From a virus, in the IMG/VR virus record IMGVR_UViG_3300009151_000219, positions 1-33,723 of that record: 33,723 bases of DNA; one strand, given 5' to 3'. Position numbers and translations under genes: made by a program. Of the stretch, positions 1 to 7,295 are shown in pieces. Under the pieces are notes generated by a model. The model ran no database searches. It had not been told where the DNA came from and saw only the letters and a list, made by a program, of their open reading frames with translations. How positions within the stretch are numbered: the stretch's first letter is position 1; every line of letters starts with the position of its first letter.

Positions 1-116
1 CCTTTTTGATGGTGCAAACAAAGCAAGGTGATATACTGACCTCGTTCCTCCATTGTCAAATCCGCAACGCCGGAAATGAAATCATTCGAGTAAAATAAAA
101 AAGCAGGCGATTTCAT
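1..116 (-). CDS. replication protein, first 38 codons (same gene as 32805-33716)
   Basis: This is the 5' end of the gene annotated in full at 32805-33716, seen again because the ends of the window overlap. The ATG is at 116-114 and reading runs off the left edge. It overlaps the stop codon of the upstream gene (113-394) in an ATGA arrangement, so the two are probably translationally coupled. It should not be counted as a second gene. Confidence 0.93.
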   Translation of the reverse strand, partial: MKSPAFLFYSNDFISGVADLTMEERGQYITLLCLHHQK

Positions 117-123
117 TTTTGAA
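1..123. repeat. terminal direct repeat, left copy
   Basis: These 123 bases are identical to the last 123 bases of the window (33601-33723). An exact overlap of this size at contig ends is what an assembler leaves on a circular or circularly permuted molecule, giving a unit of 33,600 bp. The repeat lies inside the replication gene, so a biological short terminal repeat is less likely than an assembly overlap. Confidence 0.95.
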
Positions 124-394
124 AATTTGAAGCGTACAAAAATTCATCGAAACTTTTATGGATACTTATTACGCCTTTATTTTCTAACATTGTTAAAATC
201 GAAATCATTTTAGAATAATCCATTTGAAAAACTTTACAAATAGTTTCAAAATCAAAATGCCTAAAAATCAAATCGCCACTATTATTATTTTCGGGCTGAT
301 TATCATGAATAATCGAAAAAAAAACCAATTCTTCAGGCGTTAAATCATTTTCAAACGCCTTCAGTAAATCCATTTGCATTTTATAACTTCTCAT
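113..394 (-). CDS. small winged-helix-like protein, upstream of replication gene
   Basis: A 93-aa protein of unknown function. The pattern of helices, with a middle segment resembling a recognition helix (around residues 45-75, containing ICKVFQMDYSKMISILTMLE) followed by KGVISIHKS as a possible wing, suggests a winged helix-turn-helix DNA-binding fold. This is a structural guess. The stop overlaps the start of the replication protein (ATGA), and RusA lies upstream on the same strand, so a role in phage DNA replication is likely from context. A terminator-like hairpin and an inverted repeat lie just upstream of the start, so the gene may have its own control region. It could instead be a helicase-loader accessory or a small regulator. 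Confidence 0.6.
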   Translation of the reverse strand: MRSYKMQMDLLKAFENDLTPEELVFFSIIHDNQPENNNSGDLIFRHFDFETICKVFQMDYSKMISILTMLENKGVISIHKSFDEFLYASNFQK

Positions 395-406
395 AATCTT
401 TTAAAT

Positions 407-449
407 AAAAAACCCCGAAAAAGGTAGGACAAGTACCGATTTCAGGGTT
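407..449 (-). terminator. terminator-like hairpin between rusA and the winged-helix gene
   Basis: On the minus strand AACCCTGAAA (449-440) pairs with TTTCGGGGTT (420-411) with one mismatch, followed by a T-rich run (410-401). Inside the loop GGTA/TACC (423-426 with 434-437) forms a second short hairpin. It would end transcripts from rusA, or attenuate transcripts starting near 452, before the ATG at 394. Confidence 0.6.
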
Positions 450-453
450 AGGT

Positions 454-470
454 GTTCAAATTCTATGAAC
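454..470. promoter_or_regulatory. inverted repeat over a possible minus-strand promoter
   Basis: GTTCA (454-458) and TGAAC (466-470) form an inverted repeat with a 7-bp centre. On the minus strand it contains TAGAATTTG (465-457), close to the Bacteroidota -7 element but with one extra base. No clear -33 element sits at the right distance. This may be an operator over a weak promoter for the gene at 113-394, and the evidence is modest. Confidence 0.3.
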
Positions 471-544
471 AAATTTTTGCTACATTTTCTTGTCCAAAAT
501 GTTCCGATTAGAAATCGAAAAGCAGAATACAAAAATAAATAACT

Positions 545-907
545 TTAATCAAAAACCAAAACAATCTTTCCTTTTTCACCCCAAATTTTACGAGCATGAA
601 GCGTATGAACAAACGAATCGTCCTTACCGAAACAATCCATAAAACCTTTGATAAGGTTATCAATATCAGGCTTTTGCGTGTGGAATTGTCCAATTCGCTC
701 GGCTCTTTTTTTGCCCGTAATACCATCCGCTACAGGCAGTACAAAAATTATTTTCAAAACCTGCTCTAATTCGTATCCGTTTTTTTTGCATAGCCAACGC
801 AATGCCGTCTTATATTGTTCATACTCAATACTTTTAGGCAAGTATTTTGACTTCTGAGTAGTCCTGAGTGCAGGACGGGGTGTAATATCTAATTCGATTT
901 TATTCAT
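545..907 (-). CDS. rusA: RusA-like Holliday junction resolvase
   Basis: A 120-aa endodeoxyribonuclease of the RusA family, which cuts Holliday junctions and branched DNA in replicating or recombining phage genomes. The family signature HTQKPDIDNLIKGFMD is at residues 76-91, with D81, D83 and K87 matching the acidic and lysine catalytic positions of E. coli RusA, and a further acidic pair in KDDSFV (95-100). The start at 907 is chosen over an upstream ATG at 928 because TAATTTTG (918-911) lies only three bases before it, which would put transcription start at about the ATG. The gene diverges from the terminase operon and is upstream of the replication genes on the same strand. Confidence 0.87.
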   Translation of the reverse strand: MNKIELDITPRPALRTTQKSKYLPKSIEYEQYKTALRWLCKKNGYELEQVLKIIFVLPVADGITGKKRAERIGQFHTQKPDIDNLIKGFMDCFGKDDSFVHTLHARKIWGEKGKIVLVFD

Positions 908-910
908 CCC

Positions 911-918
911 CAAAATTA
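911..918 (-). promoter_or_regulatory. -7 promoter element giving leaderless rusA mRNA
   Basis: TAATTTTG on the minus strand fits the Bacteroidota -7 consensus TAnnTTTG and ends three bases before the rusA ATG at 907. Transcription should then start at or next to the start codon. No good TTG -33 element is visible at the usual spacing, so strength is uncertain. Confidence 0.5.
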
Positions 919-965
919 CTAATTTCACCCCGATTCGTATTTTCTGCCCCGATGCACGTGAATTC

Positions 966-993
966 TTGGTCGGGTATTTTTTTCGTATATTTG
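966..993 (+). promoter_or_regulatory. promoter of the terminase operon, nearly leaderless
   Basis: TTG at 966-968, 17 bp, then TATATTTG at 986-993 match the Bacteroidota promoter. The terS ATG is at 998, only four bases after the -7 element, so the 5' untranslated region should be zero or a few bases long. Confidence 0.7.
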
Positions 994-997
994 TGGC

Positions 998-1429
998 ATG
1001 GCGAAACCGACCAAAATAGGACTAATTACGGATGAGGTCTTTGATTTTATTATCGAGGGGCAAACTTATCGGTGGATTGCCGACTATTTTAAGGTAAAAT
1101 TGAGTACATTGGCTGACTATCTATCGAAGCCCGAACGTTCCGCACGTGTACAGATTTGTCTAATAATTTCGGGTGATACTTGTGCTGATAATGCCCAACG
1201 AGCGTATGAGGCAATTTCTGACAATGCGCAAAACGGGGAGATTGCCCGCCAAAGAGAATTAGGTCAATATTGGAAATGGAAGGCGGCTAAACGAGCCCCG
1301 AAAAAATACGGTGACCGTATCGAAATTGATTCAGACCAACCGGTACAACCCACCCCTATCATCAACGTTACCCTCACAGCCGATGCGGTTGCGAAGGCGA
1401 AGAATATAAGTAAATCAAAGAGTAAATAA
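998..1429 (+). CDS. terS: terminase small subunit
   Basis: A 143-aa protein read as the DNA-recognition subunit of the packaging terminase. The N-terminal part (about 5-50) looks like a helix-turn-helix (DEVFDFIIEGQTYRWIADYF), and the second half has the motif KWKAAKRAPKKYGDRI (about 92-107), typical of phage small terminases of the W-x-A-x-R-x-P-x-x-Y-G type. The C-terminus is Lys/Ser-rich. The large subunit follows after one intervening gene, which supports the call. It is the first gene of the late operon and its mRNA is probably leaderless. Confidence 0.85.
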   Translation: MAKPTKIGLITDEVFDFIIEGQTYRWIADYFKVKLSTLADYLSKPERSARVQICLIISGDTCADNAQRAYEAISDNAQNGEIARQRELGQYWKWKAAKRAPKKYGDRIEIDSDQPVQPTPIINVTLTADAVAKAKNISKSKSK

Positions 1430-1431
1430 TC

Positions 1432-1905
1432 ATGACAAAAACACTCGACACCGACATAATCCAAGCCTTATCAGCCCGATGCACGGACGAAATGTATGCA
1501 TCGAATTTCTACCGTTCCGCATCCGCATGGGCACGAGATAAGGGTTTGGATAATTTGGCTAAGTATTTTGCCGAAGAATCAAACACTGAGCAAATCCACC
1601 TGTCTGAATTGATGGATTACTTGGCGGATTGGAACGCACCAACTATCCTTGAATTGCCTGCTAAATGCGAACTCGGAACGACTTTGCCCGAGATACTGCA
1701 ATATGCGTACGACATGGAATTGAAGTTGGGCGACGCGTATAATAACATGAGACGGGCGATATTGGCTACTGACCTATTTACATATGACTTTTTATCGATT
1801 TATACATCACGCCAAAACGAGGCTATCATTGAGTATAACAACTTAATCAAGCAACGTGAACAATCCCCTTCCGATTTGTGGTTTGACAAATTTTGCCTGA
1901 GCTAA
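1432..1905 (+). CDS. ferritin-like diiron protein
   Basis: A 157-aa protein with the four-helix ferritin pattern. DEMYASNFYRSASAW (19-33) aligns with the first helix of bacterial non-haem ferritin (EFYSSNLYLQMSAW). TEQIH (52-56) gives the ExxH of the second helix, YDMELKL (93-99) supplies the third-helix Glu, and SRQNEAIIEY (126-135) the fourth helix. Set against E. coli FtnA from memory, E20, Y27, E53, H56, E96 and Q128 retain the A and B ferroxidase ligands, while two C-site Glu positions are replaced (R127, A131). Iron oxidation and storage, or protection from oxidative DNA damage, is therefore plausible. The gene sits between the two terminase genes, 2 bp after terS and overlapping terL by 13 bp, so it is in the packaging operon. 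Its role there is unknown; a structural use of the fold cannot be excluded. Confidence 0.83.
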   Translation: MTKTLDTDIIQALSARCTDEMYASNFYRSASAWARDKGLDNLAKYFAEESNTEQIHLSELMDYLADWNAPTILELPAKCELGTTLPEILQYAYDMELKLGDAYNNMRRAILATDLFTYDFLSIYTSRQNEAIIEYNNLIKQREQSPSDLWFDKFCLS

Positions 1906-3266
1906 ACGAAGCTCAACAAATTGCCTACATTCTCAGCCATATCGAGGATGTAAAAGAGGTGCATATGGTTACGGGCGTGGGCGTGGGTAAGACCTACACA
2001 CTTGGCGTATGGATGATTCCATTCTTGTCTATCCGAGGTTCACTCGGATTGGTCTGCGCCCCGACCGTACCGATGTTAAGGAATGCCACATTGCCCGGTA
2101 TCATATCCGCGTGGGAAGACTTCGGAATAATACAAGACCGAGATTATGTAATCAATAAGAGATTCAAAGGCGTTCAAGCATATAGCGGTATAGGCTCGGA
2201 TAATGTTATTACATTTCGTTGGGGAAGTTATGTAGTATTAACGAGCATGGAGAATTACAACACCGTCAACGGTTCTCAATGGGATTATATCGCGGGCGAT
2301 GAGGAACGTGATTGGAGGCACTTCGAGGAAGCTATGGGCAAGATACGGGCGAGGCTAAGAGGAAAATTATTCAACAAACTTGGTCTAAAAAATAAATATC
2401 TCGGTGCGACCACACCGCCCGACAATCCATTATATCACATCAAATTAAAAGATTCGCAAGAAACCAATCCGAATATAAGATTAGTAACGGCTACCTCGTA
2501 TATGAATGCGCATAACCTGCCTGATGATTATATCAAGTCGCTCGAAGACACATACGACCCGATGACATTCAGGCGGGAGGTCATGGGCGAGTTAATTATT
2601 GCCAAAGGCAGTCAATGGTTGTACTGCCTTGATGAAGAATTGCACGTTGTTAAGGATATACCGGTCAACCCGAAAGAGCAAGTATATCTGTCATTTGACT
2701 TTAACGTATCGCCCTTAACTTGTATAGCATTTCAACACGTAACCAATTACAAGTTGCCCCCGAACCAATATAACCGCACGCAGATTCGGGCTATTCAGGA
2801 ATTTAGATTAATCAATTCGGATGTTACTGCTATGGCTATGTCAATAAAGAAATGGCTACGTAATAACTTCGGCTCGGATAACACGGACCGGCTTGTTATC
2901 ACAGGAGATGCGAGTGGAAACAATCGGACAAGCATAAGCGTGGGCGAGTCGAATTGGAACAGACTTGTAGGCGATTTGGGCGTGCATCCGAGTCAGTTGC
3001 GAATACTGACCGAGAACCCATCGCATACGGACAGCCTACAATTGACCAACTCAATTATGGCTAAGCACGGGGATATACTTATTTCCGAGCGAGGTTGTCC
3101 GCATTTATTGAGCGACCTGCGATTCGTTCAACGTGATGAAAATTACCACCCTGTGCCACCTGATGCGATGCACGGGCACTTATTAGACTGCTTTAGATAC
3201 TACTTTTGGACATTCCATTATGATTTTTTACGAAAATTTGCTGAGCGAAGTCGAAATTTTCGTTAA
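1893..3266 (+). CDS. terL: terminase large subunit
   Basis: The 457-aa packaging motor ATPase and nuclease. Walker A is GVGVGKT (28-34), Walker B is DYIAGDE (about 131-137), and the RNase H-like nuclease acidic motifs are SFDFNVSP (about 267), TGDASG (about 338) and HLLDCFRYY (about 430). The frame is closed by TGA at 1884-1886, so the start must be ATT 1890 or TTG 1893; the first in-frame ATG is just before Walker A and too late. TTG 1893 is used here. The start lies inside the ferritin-like gene, so translation may be coupled. The last gene portion is complete and the length is typical. Confidence 0.93.
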   Translation: MPELNEAQQIAYILSHIEDVKEVHMVTGVGVGKTYTLGVWMIPFLSIRGSLGLVCAPTVPMLRNATLPGIISAWEDFGIIQDRDYVINKRFKGVQAYSGIGSDNVITFRWGSYVVLTSMENYNTVNGSQWDYIAGDEERDWRHFEEAMGKIRARLRGKLFNKLGLKNKYLGATTPPDNPLYHIKLKDSQETNPNIRLVTATSYMNAHNLPDDYIKSLEDTYDPMTFRREVMGELIIAKGSQWLYCLDEELHVVKDIPVNPKEQVYLSFDFNVSPLTCIAFQHVTNYKLPPNQYNRTQIRAIQEFRLINSDVTAMAMSIKKWLRNNFGSDNTDRLVITGDASGNNRTSISVGESNWNRLVGDLGVHPSQLRILTENPSHTDSLQLTNSIMAKHGDILISERGCPHLLSDLRFVQRDENYHPVPPDAMHGHLLDCFRYYFWTFHYDFLRKFAERSRNFR

Positions 3267-3293
3267 TTAGCGACCTAAACAGAAAAGAAAGAA

Positions 3294-3575
3294 ATGAAAT
3301 ACGTAGCAAAAAACAGAACAGAAATTGAAGCGGTACAGGTACTGAAATGGGATTTTGACCTGCTCAAATCTATCCGCAACCTATCCGCAAGTGATACAGA
3401 GGTAAAATGGGTGCTACCATTCGCAGGGGATGGATTGGTGCTCGAAATAAATGGAGTGCTATTCGGGGCTAAATTAGGGGACTACATTTGGTTTCATGGT
3501 GGTAGTTACCATTGGATGAATGAGAAGGATTTTAAGGAGAATTGGGAGGGGAAAGAATCACTTACCGAAATATGA
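3294..3575 (+). CDS. PGDYG-like small phage protein
   Basis: A 93-aa protein. Its shape, MKYVAKNRTEIEAVQVLKWD at the N-terminus and LEINGVLFGAKLGDYIWFHGG near residues 49-70, resembles small phage proteins with a PGDYG-like domain (a short beta fold with K-x-x-x-V-E-A-x-Q and G-D-Y motifs). Function of this family is not known to me. It is common as cargo between structural genes. The stop overlaps the next start by ATGA (3572-3575), so the two are translationally coupled. Confidence 0.65.
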   Translation: MKYVAKNRTEIEAVQVLKWDFDLLKSIRNLSASDTEVKWVLPFAGDGLVLEINGVLFGAKLGDYIWFHGGSYHWMNEKDFKENWEGKESLTEI

Positions 3576-3877
3576 AACTAACCCGACACCAAGTCTCGGT
3601 TGTTTCGCATACAGAAACGCCTCAAAAAATATTCCGCTTCATGCACGAATTCTTTAATGTGCAATTCGCAGTAACACGAATCGAAGGTGGAATAAAGGTA
3701 TTTCACCCCGAATTGGATTACACCGGCAAGATATATCCTGCCAATCCCAGACCGAAATTATCCTACCCAATCTATATGCCGGCGAATGGCTTCGAGGATG
3801 GTAGGTATTGGTTCAGTCAAGAATGCGAAGATTGGATTGAAATTTATCACGAAAATAAAGTGGAAATATGCGAATGA
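3572..3877 (+). CDS. hypothetical protein
   Basis: A 101-aa protein I do not recognise. The start at ATG 3572 is chosen because it overlaps the previous stop (ATGA); an in-frame TTG at 3542 would overlap far into the neighbour. The sequence is rich in aromatic residues (FRFMHEFFNVQFAV, RYWFSQECEDWIEIYHENK), with no membrane segment or signal peptide, and looks like a small soluble alpha/beta protein. It ends in another ATGA overlap with the gene at 3874. It belongs to a three-gene cassette between terL and the tail genes. Confidence 0.65.
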   Translation: MKLTRHQVSVVSHTETPQKIFRFMHEFFNVQFAVTRIEGGIKVFHPELDYTGKIYPANPRPKLSYPIYMPANGFEDGRYWFSQECEDWIEIYHENKVEICE

Positions 3878-4182
3878 TTAACGAATTATGGCACGGTCAG
3901 AAAACCTCTGAAATGATTGCTATTCCGCACGATTGGAAGCCAACACCGAGGCAGAATTGCGCTAATTTTGGCAGTATATTCTCGATTCCTGATGGCTTCA
4001 ATTTCCCCGAAGGAATATTATTTATCTATCTCGATTCGGTTGAGGTAATTCCGGTCGGATTTAAATTGCCTTCGACATGCATATTTTGCGAAATGATGAA
4101 CGTGACTGAGTTACCTGAAGGATTCGAATTTCCCGAAAGTTGTGTCGAGTATTATTTTAATGGTAAACAATTTTTAAAATAA
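3874..4182 (+). CDS. small leucine-rich-repeat-like protein
   Basis: A 102-aa protein with about two and a half copies of a 21-22 residue unit: IPDGFNFPEG, IPVGFKLPST and LPEGFEFPES recur at a regular spacing, each followed by a short hydrophobic strand. This resembles leucine-rich repeats of the kind found in bacterial surface and phage accessory proteins, although it is too short to form a full solenoid. ATG 3874 gives an ATGA overlap with the previous stop and is preferred over ATG 3868. Function is unknown. Confidence 0.65.
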   Translation: MINELWHGQKTSEMIAIPHDWKPTPRQNCANFGSIFSIPDGFNFPEGILFIYLDSVEVIPVGFKLPSTCIFCEMMNVTELPEGFEFPESCVEYYFNGKQFLK

Positions 4183-4183
4183 A

Positions 4184-4699
4184 ATGAGCATATCCAAAAC
4201 CAATATTGTAACCACTGACGGCACTGAATGGTACACATTCGATGACCCAATGAGCCTGCCAATCGCCCGTGCATGGATGGCAAGTTCTGCCACACGCAGG
4301 TTGAAATTAGTTATGACCGTTGACGAACTAAACAAAATGTTAGTGCGGCAAGAACAATTTATGAATCAAGGATTAATCGTGGATGCAGCGCACATTAATA
4401 AGGTTATAGCGGAACGATTAACCAATTATGGCTATGAAGACGCTTATATCGAATATGCCTGTACCTGTACGGTTTGTCCTGCACTTGGCGAGAGCGAGAA
4501 TAGTTGGGATGCGAATATTGCCAAACGAAAGGCGGAGATACTAATGAGCGAAGGGAACGAAGAGGCACGGTTTTTTTTTATCTTCATGGTAGCGAATATT
4601 TTATTCGATGTCAGTCAGTTTACGCAGGATTCTTTCCTTCAGCTTTTTCGGGAACAGAATCTGAGGTGGGTCGAGCAAAGTCAGAAGCTATATTCTTAA
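4184..4699 (+). CDS. putative tail assembly chaperone, first part
   Basis: A 171-aa protein, not recognised by sequence. It is called a tail assembly chaperone candidate only because it and the next short gene lie directly before the tape measure gene, where siphoviruses carry the gpG/gpGT pair. It has a Cys cluster (YACTCTVC, about residues 88-95) and mostly helical character. Codons for Phe-Phe-Phe at 4571-4579 form a run of nine T, and the -1 frame stays open across it through to 4908, so a longer frameshifted product is possible. The stop TAA overlaps the next ATG (TAATG). Confidence 0.55.
   Translation: MSISKTNIVTTDGTEWYTFDDPMSLPIARAWMASSATRRLKLVMTVDELNKMLVRQEQFMNQGLIVDAAHINKVIAERLTNYGYEDAYIEYACTCTVCPALGESENSWDANIAKRKAEILMSEGNEEARFFFIFMVANILFDVSQFTQDSFLQLFREQNLRWVEQSQKLYS
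4571..4579 (+). other. nine-T homopolymer, possible -1 frameshift site
   Basis: Nine consecutive T within the gene at 4184-4699. The reading phase is TTT TTT TTT, so a slip of one base back would enter the frame that runs on to 4908. No obvious strong pseudoknot was seen just downstream. The frame-1 peptide between 4580 and 4698 looks less protein-like than the zero frame, which argues against obligatory shifting. Confidence 0.3.
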
Positions 4700-4908
4700 T
4701 GACATTTGGTGCAGATTATTTGCGTGATTATTTCCGAGACCTAAACCAATTGCACCAACGCATTTGGGGCACGAGCGTAAACGATTTGCGAGCCGTTGAT
4801 AATATGCTTGCCGAGGAATATTATGCCGTTGTGGATGCTTGGATTGCCAATAAGGATGCCGAAGCTAAGGCATACGAAGAGGCGCAAAAGAAATTCAAGG
4901 AAAAGTAG
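4699..4908 (+). CDS. putative tail assembly chaperone, second part
   Basis: A 69-aa protein starting at ATG 4699 in a TAATG overlap with the preceding stop. It is helical, with DYLRDYFRDLNQLHQRIWG near the start and a charged C-terminal helix (AEAKAYEEAQKKFKEK). It lies immediately before the tape measure promoter and is in the -1 frame of the previous gene, which is how the second half of a tail chaperone gene is usually placed. It may be made independently by coupling, as a frameshift fusion, or both. Confidence 0.5.
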   Translation: MTFGADYLRDYFRDLNQLHQRIWGTSVNDLRAVDNMLAEEYYAVVDAWIANKDAEAKAYEEAQKKFKEK

Positions 4909-4916
4909 TATATTTG
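4909..4916 (+). promoter_or_regulatory. promoter -7 element of the tail operon
   Basis: TATATTTG begins on the base after the TAG stop (4906-4908) of the preceding gene and matches TAnnTTTG. No TTTG was found at the -33 position. Expected transcription start is about 4920-4923, a few bases before the pseudoknot. Confidence 0.65.
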
Positions 4917-4927
4917 CACATAAACTA

Positions 4928-4973
4928 AGGGTTCGGACACCCTGATAAACCGCTAAATTTTGAATTAAGCGGT
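4928..4973 (+). promoter_or_regulatory. pseudoknot leader with alternative start-codon hairpin (tape measure)
   Basis: Stem 1 is AGGGT (4928-4932) with ACCCT (4939-4943). The loop bases CGG (4934-4936) pair with CCG (4950-4952) across the linker GATAAA (4944-4949), giving an H-type pseudoknot. Alternatively ACCGCT (4949-4954) pairs perfectly with AGCGGT (4968-4973) around a 13-base loop, and that hairpin ends on the base before the ATG at 4974. CCG cannot be in both, so the leader can be drawn as a two-state switch. The same design recurs at 13953 and 19692. Confidence 0.7.
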
Positions 4974-7295
4974 ATGGTTTCAAATATAGTTTTCCAACTC
5001 ACGGGCAATGCATCAGGGATTGTTGCTGCATCGAATACGGCAAGTGATGCGATAAAAAAGACCAATTCAGAAGTATCCAAACTCGATTCCGCCCTATCTA
5101 AAGTCGGTGCAGCCGCAGCCGCATATTTTTCTGTTCAGAGTGTTATTGCATTCGGCAAGGAGATTGTCGCAGTCGAGGTAAAATTGACATCATTACGCAA
5201 CCGATTTGAGGGATTGACCGGTAGCGCAGAAGGCAGTATAAAAGAATTCGCACGCCTTCAAGCCTTGTCGGATAAGTTAGGGTTGTCGTTCACCGAAGTA
5301 GCCGATTCGTTCATGGATTTCGCCCAGTCGGCAAAATCTATGAACATCCCACTCAGCCAATCCCGTGCGATGTTCAACGACCTAACGAAAGCCATTGCAG
5401 GTGCGCATCTAAGCACTCAGCAACAAGGTCAGGCGATGTTGGCACTTACGCAGATGATGTCGAAAGGCAAGATACAGGCACAAGAATTGACTTTGCAGTT
5501 GGGGCAAGCACTCCCGGGAAGTATTGGCATCATGGCACGCAGCTTGGGTATAACTACTGCCGAACTAAATAAAATGATGGAGAAGGGCGAACTACTATCG
5601 TCCGTTGTGTTGCCTAAATTCGCTAAAGAACTTGAAAAAACCTTTGGCGGTCAAGCCGAATTAGCTGCGGAAAGTTTGAACGGTAGTATTAATAGGGCTA
5701 CGAATGCGTGGATAAGGATGTTTGATGTCATTTCAGAATCCGCACCGACAAAATCGACCATAAATGCGTGGACGGATTTATTAGATGTAATTACCAAAAC
5801 CATCCAATTAAACCAAGTCGGCACGAGTGGAGTAAGAGAGATTGATGCGGTCGCATCTGCACGAATAGCATCCGAGAAAGCCATCGCAAAAGTGTTGGAA
5901 GCTTTAGACAAAACTAAATTGACTGATGGTGAGAAAGGGCTTAAATTAAATCAAGCAGCCAACGAATCATTAGGCAGGCAGATTCAATTGGCTAAAGAAT
6001 TGAAAGATGCAGACCCGACAGGAAAGATGCCAACTTCGCATGATGAATATTATAAGGTCGAAGCGATTAAATTAAAAATAGCCAAAGAAAAAGAATATCA
6101 AGCCGTCTTATTAGATGCCTCCAAAGCAATATCGGACAAAGATGTTACCGCCCAAGCCGAGCGAAAAAGAATTGCCGAAGAATCTGCACAATTAACCGAT
6201 AAGCAAAAGAAGGCGTTAGAAGACTTTGCGAAAGCGTTGCGTAAACTACAAAACCAAGCCCAAATAGAATTGCATGGAGGGGCTGAAAGTGTGCAAGGAA
6301 TCAGATTAAAAGCGCAACAGGATATTGAATTGCTGAAAGAAACTAAAGAATATTTGGCATTACCCGAAAATGAGCAGTCTGCGTTGGTCGAGGCGATTCA
6401 GAGAGTGGCGCAAAAGCAGGTTGATTCAATCGTTAAGACTCGGTTAGATGCAAAAATAATACTGCAAAAATCCGCAGCGGATGCGCTCAAAGAGGGATGG
6501 GATAAGGGCAGAACGGTCGATACGAGTAAGATGCGCCCTGCTATGGATGCTACAGGGAAGACAATAGACGAGATGGATGCGGAAGCGCAACGCCTGAAGC
6601 AGATTGAATTGGATAAGAACAATTACCGGAACCAAATCGCACAGGATGGATTGCAGACAATAATAAATCTTGAACAATCCGCTGCGAACAAAAAGCAACA
6701 CATACTTGACCGGCAACTTGCGAAGGGATTAATATCCGAAGCGACCTATCAAAAAGAACTTACTAAAATAAAGCGCAAAGAAGCAATTGCGCAAAAAGCC
6801 ACAGCGATAGCATCTATTGCGATTAATACAGCAGTTGCAGTATCAACTAATCTTGGCGCACCTACATTCGGGGCACTCACACCACTCATTATCGGTCTTG
6901 GTGCGGCACAAGCTGCGGTCGTAGCATCGCAACCAATCGCATATGCGAAAGGTACAAAATACGTACCTCAACAAAATGGCGCAATCAGGGGCAAGGATTC
7001 GGTTCATGCCATATTGATGCCGGGCGAGCGTGTCGTGCCAACCGCTATAAATGAAACGCCCGGATACCGTAGCCTACTCGACACTATCCAAGACAAGAAA
7101 ATTTCACCTCGTACGGCACAATATCTGAACGATGTGGCTACGGGCAAGTCAACACGTTCCGCACCTGTGTCTTTCGAGATTGATTATGACGAAATGGGTA
7201 AGGCGGTGGCAAGGTACGCACCTAAAGTGAGTGTAACTGCATCGCAAGGAGTGGATATAAGTGTTACTGAAACTAATCGCAGGTCTCGTTTATGA
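4974..7295 (+). CDS. tape measure protein
   Basis: A 773-aa tail length-determining protein that fills the tail tube during assembly. Residues about 60-260 have the tape measure core pattern (KIQAQELTLQLGQALPGSI, then ITTAELNKMMEKGEL, then VVLPKFAKELEKTFGG). A long charged helical region follows (about 340-600), then a hydrophobic segment (about 608-655, IAINTAVAVSTNLGAP and LIIGLGAAQAAVVAS), then the tail-end motif GKDSVHAILMPGERVVPTA. It has its own promoter and a structured leader, so it can be expressed apart from the terminase operon. The stop overlaps the next ATG (ATGA). Confidence 0.9.
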   Translation: MVSNIVFQLTGNASGIVAASNTASDAIKKTNSEVSKLDSALSKVGAAAAAYFSVQSVIAFGKEIVAVEVKLTSLRNRFEGLTGSAEGSIKEFARLQALSDKLGLSFTEVADSFMDFAQSAKSMNIPLSQSRAMFNDLTKAIAGAHLSTQQQGQAMLALTQMMSKGKIQAQELTLQLGQALPGSIGIMARSLGITTAELNKMMEKGELLSSVVLPKFAKELEKTFGGQAELAAESLNGSINRATNAWIRMFDVISESAPTKSTINAWTDLLDVITKTIQLNQVGTSGVREIDAVASARIASEKAIAKVLEALDKTKLTDGEKGLKLNQAANESLGRQIQLAKELKDADPTGKMPTSHDEYYKVEAIKLKIAKEKEYQAVLLDASKAISDKDVTAQAERKRIAEESAQLTDKQKKALEDFAKALRKLQNQAQIELHGGAESVQGIRLKAQQDIELLKETKEYLALPENEQSALVEAIQRVAQKQVDSIVKTRLDAKIILQKSAADALKEGWDKGRTVDTSKMRPAMDATGKTIDEMDAEAQRLKQIELDKNNYRNQIAQDGLQTIINLEQSAANKKQHILDRQLAKGLISEATYQKELTKIKRKEAIAQKATAIASIAINTAVAVSTNLGAPTFGALTPLIIGLGAAQAAVVASQPIAYAKGTKYVPQQNGAIRGKDSVHAILMPGERVVPTAINETPGYRSLLDTIQDKKISPRTAQYLNDVATGKSTRSAPVSFEIDYDEMGKAVARYAPKVSVTASQGVDISVTETNRRSRL

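Noticed and set aside
4504-4698. Independent gene in the -1 frame starting at 4504
   Set aside because: The part before 4699 looks like a shadow of the gene at 4184; ATG 4699 with TAATG overlap is a better start, with frameshift kept as an alternative.
4928-4955. PreQ1-I riboswitch in the tape measure leader
   Set aside because: The topology and the ACACCCT piece look similar, but the conserved binding loop and the A-rich tail are shorter, and the sister leaders at 13953 and 19692 do not keep preQ1-specific bases.
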